Of a stretch of DNA of 64,000 nucleotides, positions 55,701 through 64,000 are shown piece after piece. The position numbers and the translations under genes are program-made. Numbering within the stretch: position 1 is the stretch's first letter; every line of letters begins with the position of its first letter. The stretch is from Halochromatium roseum (lineage in GTDB: Bacteria > Pseudomonadota > Gammaproteobacteria > Chromatiales > Chromatiaceae). Below the pieces are notes generated by a model. The model was not told the DNA's origin, did no database searches, and saw only the letters and a list, made by a program, of their open reading frames with translations. Location: the NCBI RefSeq assembly GCF_016653315.1, contig NZ_NHSH01000049.1:62001-126000 (forward strand), read 5' to 3'.

Positions 55701-57892
55701 TCAAATGACTGGCGTGCGGCAAGGTACTCGAACACGGCGGTCTTGAAGGCTTCGCGGCCGTTGGCCGGGTGCAGATCGTAAAAATGGGCCTGACCGACGA
55801 GTTCGGCGGGCCTGTAGCCCCAGACGTCTTCGGCCACCGGGCTGAGATAGGTATAGCAGCCCTGGGGATCGACCTCCCAGGTAACGGTGCGGCTCTGGGC
55901 CGCGAGCTGCTGTAGGCGCTGTTCGCGATCGTGCAGATCGCGCTGCGCCTCCTTGAGCGCGGAGATATCCTGAATAATCGACCAAATGACCTCGCGTCCT
56001 TCTGGGGTCTGGGCCTTGAAGCCCGTGAGTAGCACCGGATAGCGGCTGCCATCCTTGCGGATGTATTCCTTCTCGAACGGCCCATAGAAGCCGGTCTCGC
56101 GCATCGATTCCAGCGCCTGCTGTTCGAGCGGCAGGTACTCTCTCGGCGTGAGTTCCCAGTAACTGAGTTGGCGAAACTCTTCGGCACCATAACCGGCGGG
56201 TTCGTTGATGGCGGCGTTGAATTCGAGGAATTCGCCGGTGGTGAAATCGTTCATTGCGATACCGACCGGTGAGCGCTCGAACAGGCCGCGGAATTTGGCC
56301 TCCTCGGCCGCGAGCCGGCGCTCGGCGGCGATGCGCTCGGTGATGTCCTCATTGATGCCCACGACCCGAAGCGCGCGTCCCTGCTCATCGCGAATCACGC
56401 GCGCGAGCCCTCTGAGCGTGCGATAGGCTTGGTCGTTGGCACGCTTGATCTGGATCTCGATTTCAAAATGTTGGTCGTGTTCGACCAGTGCCCGGAACGC
56501 GGCTTCGGCCTGCTGGCGGGACTGCGGTTGCAGGGCTTTGGCCCAATCCTGAAAGCGGCCTTGGAAGCGCGCCGGATCTAGGCCGTAGAGCGTGAACATG
56601 CGCTTGTCCCAGAACAGCCGGTCTTGTTCGAGATCATAGTCCCAGATGCCGAATTCAGCCGCATCGGCGGCGAGTTGCAGGCGTTCACGGCTCTCGATGA
56701 GCTGCTGCTCGGCCTGTTTTTGCTGGCTGATGTCGCGCAAGATCGCCATCAGTTGGGGCTGTCGATCGAACTCCACATAGATCGCCGAGACCTGGATGTG
56801 CAAGAGATGGCCATCCTTGTGGCGATGCAGGGTCTCGAACTCATCATGGCCCTGAGTGATGACCTTGTGGATGTGGGCGGCGATCTCTTCGGGCGTTTCC
56901 TTGGCTTCGTAGTCGTCGAGGCTCAAGCGCGCGAATTCCTCGGCGCTGTAACCGAGCTGCTCATGCGCGCGGCGATTGAATTCGAGTGTGGCGCCGTTGG
57001 CCGGATTGAGGAGGACCATGGCGTCGGGTGAGTACTCGAACAGGGTCTGGAATTTCTTTTCCTGTGCTTGTAGCTCGCGGTTGAGCGCATCATGTCGTTG
57101 TTGATGCTCCTTGAGCACGGCGAACCAACGGTTGTAATAGAGGCTGACCAGATCACGTTGGCTGACCAGCCCTAGGAGCTGGCCATCGCGATCGACCACC
57201 ACGACGCGCTTGATGCGGTGGCGGCGGCAGAAGGTCAGCGCCTCAGCGATGGTCGTCTCTTGATCGAGGGTGCGCAGCGGTGCGCTCATGAAGCTGCCCA
57301 CTGGCGCCTGCCAATTGGCCTCGGTGCCGAGCAGCTTGAGCAGATCGCGCTGGGTGAGGATGCCGACCGGGCGCGCCTCGCGCATGATCAGGCTGGCGCT
57401 GACATGCCCCTGATCCATGCGCTGCACGACCTCCCGCAGCGCCAGGGTCTCGGGCACGACCAGCGGCTGGATACCCTGCAGCAGCTCGCCGAGACTCTGC
57501 ATCTCGGCCAGCACCTGTGGGTCGAGGCTGCCGGCAAGATCGGTGTAGCTGACGATGCCTTGCAGCTGGCCGGCCTCATCGACCAGGCAGATGTGCTCGG
57601 AATGGTTGCGAATCGCCTTGAGTCCGTCCAGGGCCGAGGCCTCCGGATCGAGCAGCGCCGCCTCCGGCAGGTCCAGCGCCGAGAGCGGCGTCGACAACGA
57701 CAGGCCCTGGAGCTGGAACGACAGTAGCATGCTCGAGAGCACCAGGCGGTAGCCTGACTCGGTGCTTACCACGACATCGCGGATGTTGTGGTGGTTCATC
57801 GTTTGGACCGCTTCCGTGAGGGTGGCGGTGGCCGGCAGGGTAACCACCTTGGTGGTCGCAATACTGCGCAATGTCGGGAAAACCATTTGCAC
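52799..57892 (-). CDS. Giant CBS-PAS hybrid histidine kinase with two REC domains and Hpt
   Basis: 1697 residues. Four CBS motifs (about 1-250, for example [23 protein letters not shown]) suggest binding of adenosine ligands. About five PAS domains follow (for example [48 protein letters not shown]). Then come the kinase ([18 protein letters not shown]), HATPase (DTGIGMS, GTGLGL), REC ([21 protein letters not shown]), REC ([23 protein letters not shown]), a Ser/Gln-rich linker and an Hpt ([14 protein letters not shown]). No transmembrane segment was seen. It controls the REC-GGDEF cyclase encoded one base downstream. napGH lie immediately upstream on the same strand, 103 nt away. Confidence 0.93.
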   Translation of the reverse strand: MQMVFPTLRSIATTKVVTLPATATLTEAVQTMNHHNIRDVVVSTESGYRLVLSSMLLSFQLQGLSLSTPLSALDLPEAALLDPEASALDGLKAIRNHSEHICLVDEAGQLQGIVSYTDLAGSLDPQVLAEMQSLGELLQGIQPLVVPETLALREVVQRMDQGHVSASLIMREARPVGILTQRDLLKLLGTEANWQAPVGSFMSAPLRTLDQETTIAEALTFCRRHRIKRVVVVDRDGQLLGLVSQRDLVSLYYNRWFAVLKEHQQRHDALNRELQAQEKKFQTLFEYSPDAMVLLNPANGATLEFNRRAHEQLGYSAEEFARLSLDDYEAKETPEEIAAHIHKVITQGHDEFETLHRHKDGHLLHIQVSAIYVEFDRQPQLMAILRDISQQKQAEQQLIESRERLQLAADAAEFGIWDYDLEQDRLFWDKRMFTLYGLDPARFQGRFQDWAKALQPQSRQQAEAAFRALVEHDQHFEIEIQIKRANDQAYRTLRGLARVIRDEQGRALRVVGINEDITERIAAERRLAAEEAKFRGLFERSPVGIAMNDFTTGEFLEFNAAINEPAGYGAEEFRQLSYWELTPREYLPLEQQALESMRETGFYGPFEKEYIRKDGSRYPVLLTGFKAQTPEGREVIWSIIQDISALKEAQRDLHDREQRLQQLAAQSRTVTWEVDPQGCYTYLSPVAEDVWGYRPAELVGQAHFYDLHPANGREAFKTAVFEYLAARQSFDGLINPLLHKDGHLLWVSTHAAPVIADDGTLLGYQGSDLDITEARQAKQALETEKERFQGIFENTGSGVAVFRPVDDGQDFIFTDYNAAAERMDKHPRQEVIGRRLTECFPAAEEMGLLGALRQVARSGEPAELPLAHYEDEQLQGWRENNLFMLSSGEVVAVYNDLTEIKQTQEAAERANQSKSQFLANMSHEIRTPMNAVIGLSELLLTTPLNDKQRDYLGKIRDSSRMLLGIINDILDYSKIEAGKLELEARPFHLDDLLEQMQALFATAAEAKGIELIFHSNTHGLPTLVGDSLRLGQVLTNLLGNAIKFTEQGQVELTIQLLPLEQQQAHLRVEVRDTGIGMSEAQQQRLFQPFSQADSSTTRNYGGTGLGLVISRRLLEQMGGVLRLSSHPGQGSTFGFELSLPLSSQAALAPRAAEAIPNGARVLVVDDHVTARKVLRDMLEQAALKVIEAESGEAAIAAVVAAEHQGLPFDFILIDWKMPGQLDGLATLERLHALRAQGLLTETQIPALIISAYSQEGPSQHADLYSAFLSKPVTPRALLNAMARASAEQAPSQQATDEQKPSPPHLAGRTLLLVEDNSLNREVARALLEKTGARIIEAHNGREAVDSLAEQAVDLVLMDLQMPVMDGFEASRRIRAQHPELPILALSAAVMDDDRQRAEAAGMNDHLAKPIDKQRLFGLLETWLPSAHVDLPACQPNAQTRTQTSAQKGVRSDTQRAPESTQASTPDPAPRSRSRIKSQSTSASSDAPLPATLEGFDVQRGLDHLDQDATLYLNLLQRFGQQLESEFAPLAEPLEQPPRTTETKRLIHTLKGLANTLGAERLAAIATEIDLLCRRDAPIPITAGEELAEALRQAHTQLTALPNRSTNGLTGSGFTSDQAGQQESGASTEIIDSILRALSAGELIDDALMDALTALIRQHVDDALALELRTHIETFDHDRASALLKRVAVRITTPHDEA

Positions 57893-57995
57893 CTCGGCTG
57901 TCGTCGAGCGGCGCTGGGCGAAGATTCGGCGCGCTCTGAGCTCGCTGTCAGCGCTGTGCTACCGCCTCAAGGCGGGACGCTAACGAGATCGATGG

Positions 57996-58931
57996 CTAAT
58001 GTTGAAGCTTGGTTTGCTCGGCGATCGGATTCTGGCCGCTGAGATGGGTTTTGCCAAACCCGTGCTTATCGACCCAGCCCAGCGCGAGGCCGAAGACATC
58101 CTGGTCGCAGACCTCGATGCAACGCCCGCATTTGGTGCAATCGATGCTGTCGATGACCGGGCCATGGTTGCCACCTGACTTGAGCCGGGTTGCCTTCAAG
58201 GCTGGCTTGAGCACTTGCGGCTCCGGACAGACCTTGAAGCAATCCATGCAGTCGTCGCATTGCTCCCGGCGCGGCGCGGCGATGTGCACGGGCGCCGCGG
58301 CGCCGATGGCGGCATAGCAGGCGCCGACTGGACACAGATGACCGCACCAGCCACGGGAAACGATGAGGAGGTCATAGAGAAAGACCGCGGCGAGGATCAG
58401 CCAGGCCCAGCCGAAGCCGAAGATCAGTCCTCGGTGCAGCATCGAGACCGGGTTGACATACTCCCAGACCATCCCTCCCGTGAGCAGGGGTAGCAGCAGC
58501 ACCAGTCCTAGCAGCCACCAGCGCAGATGGCGCGAGATGCGAACGCCACCGCGTATGCCAAGCCGGCGCCTGAGCCAGGCCGCGAGATCGGTCACCAGAT
58601 TCACCGGGCAGACCCAAGCACAGAACACCCGCCCGCCCAGCAGCGCATAGAACAGCAGCACCAGTCCGGCACCGACGAGGCCTGTCAGCGCCGGCCAGTT
58701 CCCGGAGAGCATGGATTGGCTCAAGAGCAGCGGGTCGGTCAGCGGCAGGATGTCCAGCGTCATGCTCGAGGACAGAGTTCCAGTGACCAGCCAGGCGCCG
58801 AACAGCGGCCCGAGTAGGAACATGAACAACACGCCAAGCTGATTAAACCGGCGCAGCATGAGCCAGCGGTGGCGTTTGAGCCAGGGCTTTGCGGGGTTGG
58901 TTGATAGGCCTGTGGTTTTAGACACGGTCAC
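57996..58931 (-). CDS. napH: NapH-type ferredoxin membrane protein
   Basis: 311 residues. Four transmembrane segments, with the first cluster-site loops CAWVCPVNLVTDL and CGHLCPVGACY, followed by two [4Fe-4S] clusters of the ferredoxin type (CDDCMDCFKVCPEPQ and CTKCGRCIEVCDQDVFG). NapH oxidises ubiquinol/menaquinol and passes electrons to NapG, then to NapC/A. It overlaps napG by ATGA. napA, napB and napC are not in the window. Confidence 0.93.
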   Translation of the reverse strand: MTVSKTTGLSTNPAKPWLKRHRWLMLRRFNQLGVLFMFLLGPLFGAWLVTGTLSSSMTLDILPLTDPLLLSQSMLSGNWPALTGLVGAGLVLLFYALLGGRVFCAWVCPVNLVTDLAAWLRRRLGIRGGVRISRHLRWWLLGLVLLLPLLTGGMVWEYVNPVSMLHRGLIFGFGWAWLILAAVFLYDLLIVSRGWCGHLCPVGACYAAIGAAAPVHIAAPRREQCDDCMDCFKVCPEPQVLKPALKATRLKSGGNHGPVIDSIDCTKCGRCIEVCDQDVFGLALGWVDKHGFGKTHLSGQNPIAEQTKLQH

Positions 58932-59647
58932 GAGGCGCGATGGTCGTTGCGCCTGTCGAGCACGATGCCCGAGTAGGTTGGCCGAGTAGGCTGTCGTTCC
59001 CAGACCAGCCGGTCATGCTCGCCGCGCTGCCCCTGAATGAGGTGTCGCGGCAGGACCTTGATGGCCGCCTCGTCGAGGATGCAGGCCTCCTCGCACTTGC
59101 CGCAGCCGGTGCAGGTCTCGGCATGCACCACTGGGATCAGCAGCGCCTGCTGGCCGGAGCGCTCGTGGTACTGGGTCTCAAGCGTGATCGCGTCGCCGCG
59201 GATTGGACAGATGTCGAAGCAGACCTCGCAGCGCTGCCCCTGAAAGGCGATGCAGGCGTCTTGATCGCTGACAATGGCAAGACCCATGTCGGCTTTGTTG
59301 ATATCGGTGAGCCCATGGTCCAGCGCATTGCTAGGACAGGCGGCGACGCAGGGGATGTCCTCGCACATCTCGCAGCCCGCCTCGCGGGCGACGAAATAGG
59401 GTGTGCCGGTTGGGATATCCTGCCCGAGTCTGGCCAAGTGCAACATGTCGAACGGGCAATCGCGCACGCACAGCCCGCAGCGGATGCAGGCGCCGTTGAA
59501 GTCGTCCTCGGGCTGCGCGCCAGGTGGGCGCAAGGCCCAGGCCGGCAGACTCGCCGCCCGCTGGCTATAGAGCCCGAGCCCGAGTCCGAGCAGGCCGACC
59601 CCAGCAGCGGTACGCAGTGAGTCAAACACAAAGTCGCGGCGGTTCAT
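58928..59647 (-). CDS. napG: NapG-type periplasmic ferredoxin protein
   Basis: 239 residues. A twin-arginine-like leader (MNRRDFVFDSLRTAAGVGLL) indicates Tat export. Four cysteine clusters are readable, for example CIRCGLCVRDCPF, CEMCEDIPCVAACP, CEVCFDICP and CTGCGKCEEACI. It receives electrons from NapH at the periplasmic face. First gene of the napGH pair. The adjacent 59648-59912 region has no gene, only a hairpin and a paralogue remnant. Confidence 0.93.
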   Translation of the reverse strand: MNRRDFVFDSLRTAAGVGLLGLGLGLYSQRAASLPAWALRPPGAQPEDDFNGACIRCGLCVRDCPFDMLHLARLGQDIPTGTPYFVAREAGCEMCEDIPCVAACPSNALDHGLTDINKADMGLAIVSDQDACIAFQGQRCEVCFDICPIRGDAITLETQYHERSGQQALLIPVVHAETCTGCGKCEEACILDEAAIKVLPRHLIQGQRGEHDRLVWERQPTRPTYSGIVLDRRNDHRAS

Positions 59648-59777
59648 TTTAATTTTCTAACGCTCATGGTGCGGTGCTACCTCGGCAGAATCCTGCGAGA
59701 TTCACGTTAAAGCGCTTGGTGGCTGATACGGCGCCTGATACGTCGATAGCGGCTCGCGCTCTTCGATCTTACCATGT

Positions 59778-59801
59778 TGCGCTGAATCCTCATTCAGCGC
59801 A
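59778..59801. other. Perfect 10-bp hairpin upstream of napG
   Basis: TGCGCTGAAT-CCTC-ATTCAGCGCA is a perfect inverted repeat with a 4-nt loop. There is no T-tract, so a terminator is unlikely; a cruciform, regulator-binding or mRNA-structure role is possible. Its right arm overlaps the start of the paralogue-tail remnant, so it may also be a recombination junction. Confidence 0.6.
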
Positions 59802-59839
59802 GCCCCGGCGGGCGGCAGATTCGGTTGCTGCGGCTTTGA
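59795..59839 (+). pseudogene. C-terminal remnant of a lost AAA-ATPase paralogue
   Basis: Reads in frame QRSPGGRQIRLLRL then TGA, nearly identical to the last residues of the intact downstream gene (QRSPGGRRIRLLRL). At nucleotide level 44 of 46 bases match the 3' end at 61461-61506. Upstream the match ends abruptly at the hairpin. It is best explained as the 3' end of an adjacent paralogue deleted by recombination. Confidence 0.7.
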
Positions 59840-59912
59840 GTGCGATCAGCGATCGGATAGAGGATGCCTTTGGGCTCCTTAGCTCCAGCCAACTTGGTCC
59901 AATCAATGGGTA

Positions 59913-61505
59913 ATGGTCGAGCGTCAGTCAATGCGATTTTTCAACACTGAGGGGCCAGTCCGGCCTGACAAGCACTATTGCTTAGCGCCACTGCAGCGTT
60001 GGGATTTAGAGACGGTGCTTAGCCTGATTGATCTGGAGAAGTACTTCCTGCTGCACGCCCCGCGCCAGACTGGCAAAACCACCTGTTTGCTGGCATTGAT
60101 GAACTATCTGAATCGCGACGGGCGCTATCGGGCGCTGTACGTCAACATCGAAGCTGCCCAAAGCGCACGCGAACGCATCGAGCAGGGGATGGCGATCATC
60201 TGCAGCGCGCTGGGTCGCGCGGCCCGCTTGTATCTTGGCGATGCGCGCCCCGCTGACTGGTGCAGCGCACAAGGCCGCGAGATCGCCGCCGGCGATCGCT
60301 TGGCGGCACTGCTCGAATATTGGGCGGGTGCTGATCCGCAACCTTTGGTCCTGCTGCTCGACGAGGTCGACACCCTGGTCGGCGACACCCTCATCTCACT
60401 GCTACGCCAACTGCGGGCCGGTTATCCGCAGCGTCCGAATCATTTTCCGCACACCGTCGTGCTGTGCGGGGTGCGCGACCTGCGTGACTACCGCATCCAC
60501 TCCAGCGCCGAGCAGGCCATCATCACCGGCGGCAGCGCCTTCAACATCAAGGCCAAGTCGCTTCGGCTCGGCGATTTCAGCCGCGCCGAGGTGCAGACTT
60601 TGCTCGGCGAGCACACCGCCGAGACCGGGCAAGCCTTCACGCCGCAGGCCCTCGAGCGCATCTGGGGGCTGACCCAGGGTCAGCCTTGGCTGGTCAATGC
60701 CCTGGCCTACGAGACCAGCTTCGACATGCCGGCAGGACGCGATCGCAGCCGGGCGATCGGCATCGAGCTGATCGACCAGGCCAAGGAAAACCTGATCCTG
60801 CGCCGCGTCACCCATCTTGACCAGCTTGCCGACAAGCTGCGCGAAGAGCGGGTCAAGCGGGTCATCGAGCCGATGCTGGCCGGTACCGCGCTGGACGCGG
60901 TTCCTGAAGACGACATTCAGTACCTGATCGACCTGGGACTCTGCCGCATGGCGCCAGGGCAGGGATTGACCATCGCCAATCCCATCTATCGTGAGGTGCT
61001 GCCGCGCGCGCTCACCTTCACCCCACAAGCATCCTTACCCCAGATCAGCCCCACCTGGCTCAACGCCGATGGCAGCCTCAATCCAGACCAGCTCCTCAGC
61101 GCCTTTCTCAGCTTTTGGCGCCAGCACGGCGAGCCGCTGCTCGGCAGCGCGCCCTATCATGAGATCGCCCCACATCTGGTGCTGATGGCCTTTTTCCAGC
61201 GCGTGGTCAACGGCGAAGGTGCTCTGGAGCGCGAATACGCCATCGGCCGCGGCCGCATTGACCTCTGCCTACGCTATCGGGATCTGACGCTAGGCATGGA
61301 GCTGAAGGTTTGGCGTGACGGCGCACCGGACCCGCTGACGGAAGGGCTGGAGCAGCTCGACGGCTACTTGGCCGGTTTGGGCTTAGACAGCGGCTGGCTG
61401 GTGATCTTCGACCGGCGCAGCGGGCGGTTGCCGCTGGCGGAGCGGCTCTCGGATAGCGAGCAGCGCAGCCCCGGCGGACGGCGGATTCGGTTGCTGCGGC
61501 TTTGA
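59913..61505 (+). CDS. AAA ATPase with C-terminal PD-(D/E)XK nuclease-like domain
   Basis: 530 residues; an ATG at 59931 (MRFFNTEGPV) is the alternative start. The N-terminal ATPase has Walker A HAPRQTGKTT (about 48-57) and Walker B LVLLLDEVDTL. A helical middle part and a C-terminal domain with GRGRIDLCLRY and MELKVW follow; this D...E-x-K pattern is the PD-(D/E)XK core. It belongs to the AAA-ATPase-like families common in large phototroph genomes, whose job is unknown but which often lie in mobile or defence regions. A second copy's tail lies just upstream. The gene is followed by a DUF499-type ATPase. Confidence 0.85.
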   Translation: MVERQSMRFFNTEGPVRPDKHYCLAPLQRWDLETVLSLIDLEKYFLLHAPRQTGKTTCLLALMNYLNRDGRYRALYVNIEAAQSARERIEQGMAIICSALGRAARLYLGDARPADWCSAQGREIAAGDRLAALLEYWAGADPQPLVLLLDEVDTLVGDTLISLLRQLRAGYPQRPNHFPHTVVLCGVRDLRDYRIHSSAEQAIITGGSAFNIKAKSLRLGDFSRAEVQTLLGEHTAETGQAFTPQALERIWGLTQGQPWLVNALAYETSFDMPAGRDRSRAIGIELIDQAKENLILRRVTHLDQLADKLREERVKRVIEPMLAGTALDAVPEDDIQYLIDLGLCRMAPGQGLTIANPIYREVLPRALTFTPQASLPQISPTWLNADGSLNPDQLLSAFLSFWRQHGEPLLGSAPYHEIAPHLVLMAFFQRVVNGEGALEREYAIGRGRIDLCLRYRDLTLGMELKVWRDGAPDPLTEGLEQLDGYLAGLGLDSGWLVIFDRRSGRLPLAERLSDSEQRSPGGRRIRLLRL

Positions 61506-61674
61506 GAGGGGGATTCAGCAAGCCTCGCGTGTCTGGCTGAACACGGAAGTGGCCTACACCCGGAAAGAGGCCAAGCAACGACGGGCGGTGATTCATGTAT
61601 CCTCGGGCTGGGCGATCTCGTACCGCAAAAACCTGAGTACGCCCATGGTCTAGCCCTCGTCAAGGAAAGCAAAC

Positions 61675-64000
61675 ATGAAGTCCCTGTCAGCCCTCTCGCC
61701 ACGTTCATCCGTCCTCGACGGCACCGCTGATTTTGTCGTCAACCTGGCGGACCTGGCGAGCCTTTCTGAAGAAGAGGCGCGTGAATTCCTCGATGCCAAC
61801 GTGCTCACCTCTGGCATGGAACTGCTGTTATCTCAAGCCTTCGCCAGACTGGCGGGAACCGGCAGCTCTGCGGGCGTCTACAAGCTCTCCGAGTCCATGG
61901 GCGGTGGCAAGACCCAGACCATGATCGTCGCCGGCATCCTGGCGCGTTTCCCGCAACTCGCGGACAGCATGCGCTTCCAAACGCCAATGCCCGCTGCGAA
62001 ACCCGATGTGGTTGCATCCTTCACCGGGCGCTCGACCGATAAGAAGGTTTGGGTTGCTTTGGGCGAGGCGTTGGGCACCATCTTTGCCGGTGACCGCGCC
62101 CCCTCAGAGACTGAATGGCGCGATGCCCTCAAGGATCGTTCGGTGCTGATCCTGCTAGACGAGCTGGCCTTCTATCTGGTGCATGCAGCTAGCCATGGCA
62201 GCAAAGAGGACGGCACGCGTGCCGCCACCCTCGCTGGGATCGCGCTCACCAACCTGTTCGGTGCCGTGCGCGATTACAAGGAATGCCGCCGCTGTGTCAT
62301 CGTCATCGCCGATCTGCAGAAGGACTGGGAGCAAGGCGCCGAGGCGCTTGCGCGCATCATGCGCTCCAATGAAACCCTTGGCGGGACCATGCAGAGCGTC
62401 AACAACGAGATGTCCAAGGGCGCTCAGACCATTGCGCCGGTGGACAACAGCAAAGACGAGCTGTACGCGATTCTGCGCCGGCGCTTGTTCAAGAGACTCG
62501 ACGTTTCCAACAGTGACATCGCAGCAGTCGCTGATGCCTATGTTGCCGAGTTGAAGAAGGCAAGCGCCATCATCGAGCGGCCAACGATGAAGGTGCGCGA
62601 GGAGATCCTCGTGTCCTACCCCTTTCACTTCTCGACCAAGCATCTGATTGCCTCCTTCAATGACAACCCAGGGTTTCAGAAGACCCGCGATGTCATCCGC
62701 TTGATGGCCGCGATCGTCCGGGGTCTGTGGGAAAAAGGCTCAGCCGAAGTGGCTCGCCACCATCTGCTGTCGCTGGAGACCGCAGACTTCAATGACGCGA
62801 ATGTCTCCAGCCGCTTCGTCGAGATCAAGAAGTCACTGCAAGACGCCATGCAGACCGACATCGCCAACAGCGGCACCTCCCACGCCGAAAGCCTGGATGC
62901 CGACACCGATGGCATGGCCAGCCATTGCGCCAAGTGGCTGTTTACCGCATCGCTGTCGGAGGTCCACCCGCGCGGTCTCACGGAAGCGGAGTTGGCCGAG
63001 TATCTGCTCGCGCCCGGACGCTCGATTCAAGGGATGCACGACGCGCTGAAGAAGCTCTATGACAACTGCTGGTACATCGAGCAGACCAAGTCTGGACGCT
63101 ACCTCTTCCAGCGCCATAAGAACCTCAACGCGCAGATCAACAGCTACACCAACACCTGCCACCATGAGGACCGTAACAAGGTCGTCGAAACCAAGCTCGC
63201 CGAGATGTTCGAGCCCCGAGACAAGCGCTGCTACCAGAAACTGGCCGTGCTGCCCGCGCTCGATCAGCTCCAGCTGGAGCGTGACAAGACGACCTTGGTG
63301 GTCCTCAAGCCCGAGACCGATTTCCAAAAAGTCTTCGTCAGCCAGAAGTACAAGAACCGGGTGGCCTTCCTGACCGCGGTCGATCAGGCCGGTCTGTTCA
63401 ACGTCAACAAGAAGGCGGAACGCCTCTGGGCCGTCACGCAAGTGATCGAGGATATGACCGTCGAGGATAGCCAGTATAAAAAGGCCAAGGAAACCGCGGC
63501 CGAGTATCAAACGGAGCTGTTCCTCGCCCTCAAGGCCGTGTTCAGCAAGCTTCATTACCCGCTGGTCGACGACGAAGGTGAGACCGCACTGGTGCCCACG
63601 ACGCTGCTCGACAGCTATCTCGATGCCAAGAGCGGACACCAGATCAAGTACCGTAACGAGGACGCCTCCAAAGGTGAGTTCGTGGTCGAGGCCACGCTGC
63701 GCGAGGCCAATAAGTTCCAGCTCTTCAACCCTGCCACAGGCGATGACAAGCTGAAGGTCTACCAGCCCCTGCGCACCCGCATCGAAGCCTTTCTCTTTCC
63801 GCCGACCAACCGCACTACTTGGGACCAGATCAAGGATGCCGCAGCCTCACGTGGGCACATGCTCTGGACCGAGCCAGGCACCCTTGAGCGCTTGCGCGAG
63901 ACGCTGATGACAGCCGGTCAGTGGCGAGAGGATGCCGGGCAGATTCAAAAGCCCCCGTTCGATGAGACCACGAGCGTCATGATCGAGTACGCCCGCGACA
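61675..64000 (+). CDS. DUF499-family ATPase (3' end outside window)
   Basis: 775 codons are visible from the ATG at 61675, preceded by AAGGAAAGC, and no stop occurs before the window edge. Walker A MGGGKT (75-80) and Walker B ILLDELAFYLV (D162/E163) are intact. Further regions (YPFHFSTKHLIASFNDNPGFQKTRDVIRL) fit DUF499-domain proteins. Such ATPases are found with DUF1156 methyltransferase, DUF3780 and helicase genes in predicted anti-phage islands; none of those lie in this window. The preceding 61506-61674 contains only a 50-codon open stretch without a start. Confidence 0.8.
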   Translation, partial: MKSLSALSPRSSVLDGTADFVVNLADLASLSEEEAREFLDANVLTSGMELLLSQAFARLAGTGSSAGVYKLSESMGGGKTQTMIVAGILARFPQLADSMRFQTPMPAAKPDVVASFTGRSTDKKVWVALGEALGTIFAGDRAPSETEWRDALKDRSVLILLDELAFYLVHAASHGSKEDGTRAATLAGIALTNLFGAVRDYKECRRCVIVIADLQKDWEQGAEALARIMRSNETLGGTMQSVNNEMSKGAQTIAPVDNSKDELYAILRRRLFKRLDVSNSDIAAVADAYVAELKKASAIIERPTMKVREEILVSYPFHFSTKHLIASFNDNPGFQKTRDVIRLMAAIVRGLWEKGSAEVARHHLLSLETADFNDANVSSRFVEIKKSLQDAMQTDIANSGTSHAESLDADTDGMASHCAKWLFTASLSEVHPRGLTEAELAEYLLAPGRSIQGMHDALKKLYDNCWYIEQTKSGRYLFQRHKNLNAQINSYTNTCHHEDRNKVVETKLAEMFEPRDKRCYQKLAVLPALDQLQLERDKTTLVVLKPETDFQKVFVSQKYKNRVAFLTAVDQAGLFNVNKKAERLWAVTQVIEDMTVEDSQYKKAKETAAEYQTELFLALKAVFSKLHYPLVDDEGETALVPTTLLDSYLDAKSGHQIKYRNEDASKGEFVVEATLREANKFQLFNPATGDDKLKVYQPLRTRIEAFLFPPTNRTTWDQIKDAAASRGHMLWTEPGTLERLRETLMTAGQWREDAGQIQKPPFDETTSVMIEYARD

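Noticed and set aside
61506-61653. 50-codon open frame (WLNTEVAYTRKEAKQRRAVI...) between the last two genes
   Set aside because: No start codon or ribosome site and no recognised family; kept only as a note.

Overview
The window looks like chromosomal DNA of a GC-rich gammaproteobacterium. The best guess is a purple sulfur bacterium or close relative (Chromatiales): the set of cytochrome c', a cytochrome c4-like dihaem protein, a cytochrome b561, a BLUF blue-light protein, Hcp and NapGH suggests a microaerobic or anaerobic lifestyle. No photosynthesis, sulfur-oxidation or rRNA genes are present, so this placement is inference. GC-rich codon third positions and frequent 1-20 nt gene overlaps are seen throughout.

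Layout. 0-3.8 kb: a HicA toxin (hicB runs off the left edge) and nrdA, whose upstream region carries tandem NrdR-type boxes and two perfect DnaA boxes. 3.8-10 kb: a dihaem cytochrome c, a diguanylate cyclase with a flavodiiron-like (ODP) sensor, and an RND pump. 10-19 kb: a Gfo/Idh/MocA oxidoreductase, the overlapping outer-membrane operon lptD-surA-pdxA, amgK and purD. 19-23.5 kb: manC, ychF and tRNA-Met, bracketed by two inverted copies of an approximately 68-bp terminal-inverted-repeat element, then a DUF502 membrane protein. 23.5-25 kb: a GH13 enzyme and a tiny lipoprotein. 25-35.3 kb: a signalling cluster (FIST protein, REC-PAS-GGDEF-EAL, hybrid kinase, EAL-HDOD) with an LsrG-like monooxygenase/Fe-ADH pair and two small phosphorelay proteins. 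35.3-40 kb: glgB-glgA, the latter with an unusual 260-residue disordered N-terminus. 40-46 kb: BLUF protein, cytochrome b561, cytochrome c', CDP-alcohol phosphatidyltransferase, thiopurine methyltransferase-like protein, HPP protein and small unknown genes. 46-49.4 kb: a Crp/Fnr (Dnr-like) regulator, a DUF433 antitoxin with a broken partner, and hcp behind a near-perfect FNR/Dnr box. 49.4-59.7 kb: a PAS-GGDEF-EAL protein, a REC-GGDEF cyclase, a 1697-residue CBS/PAS hybrid kinase, and napGH. 59.7-64 kb: an AAA ATPase/PD-(D/E)XK protein preceded by the tail of a lost paralogue, and a DUF499-type ATPase that runs off the right edge; this may be the start of a defence island.

Functionally the window combines envelope biogenesis and carbon storage with a dense signalling layer: five proteins with GGDEF/EAL domains, two hybrid kinases and plausible O2, NO and light inputs. 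Another recurring feature is short intergenic tandem repeats of 9-14 bp at six or more sites.
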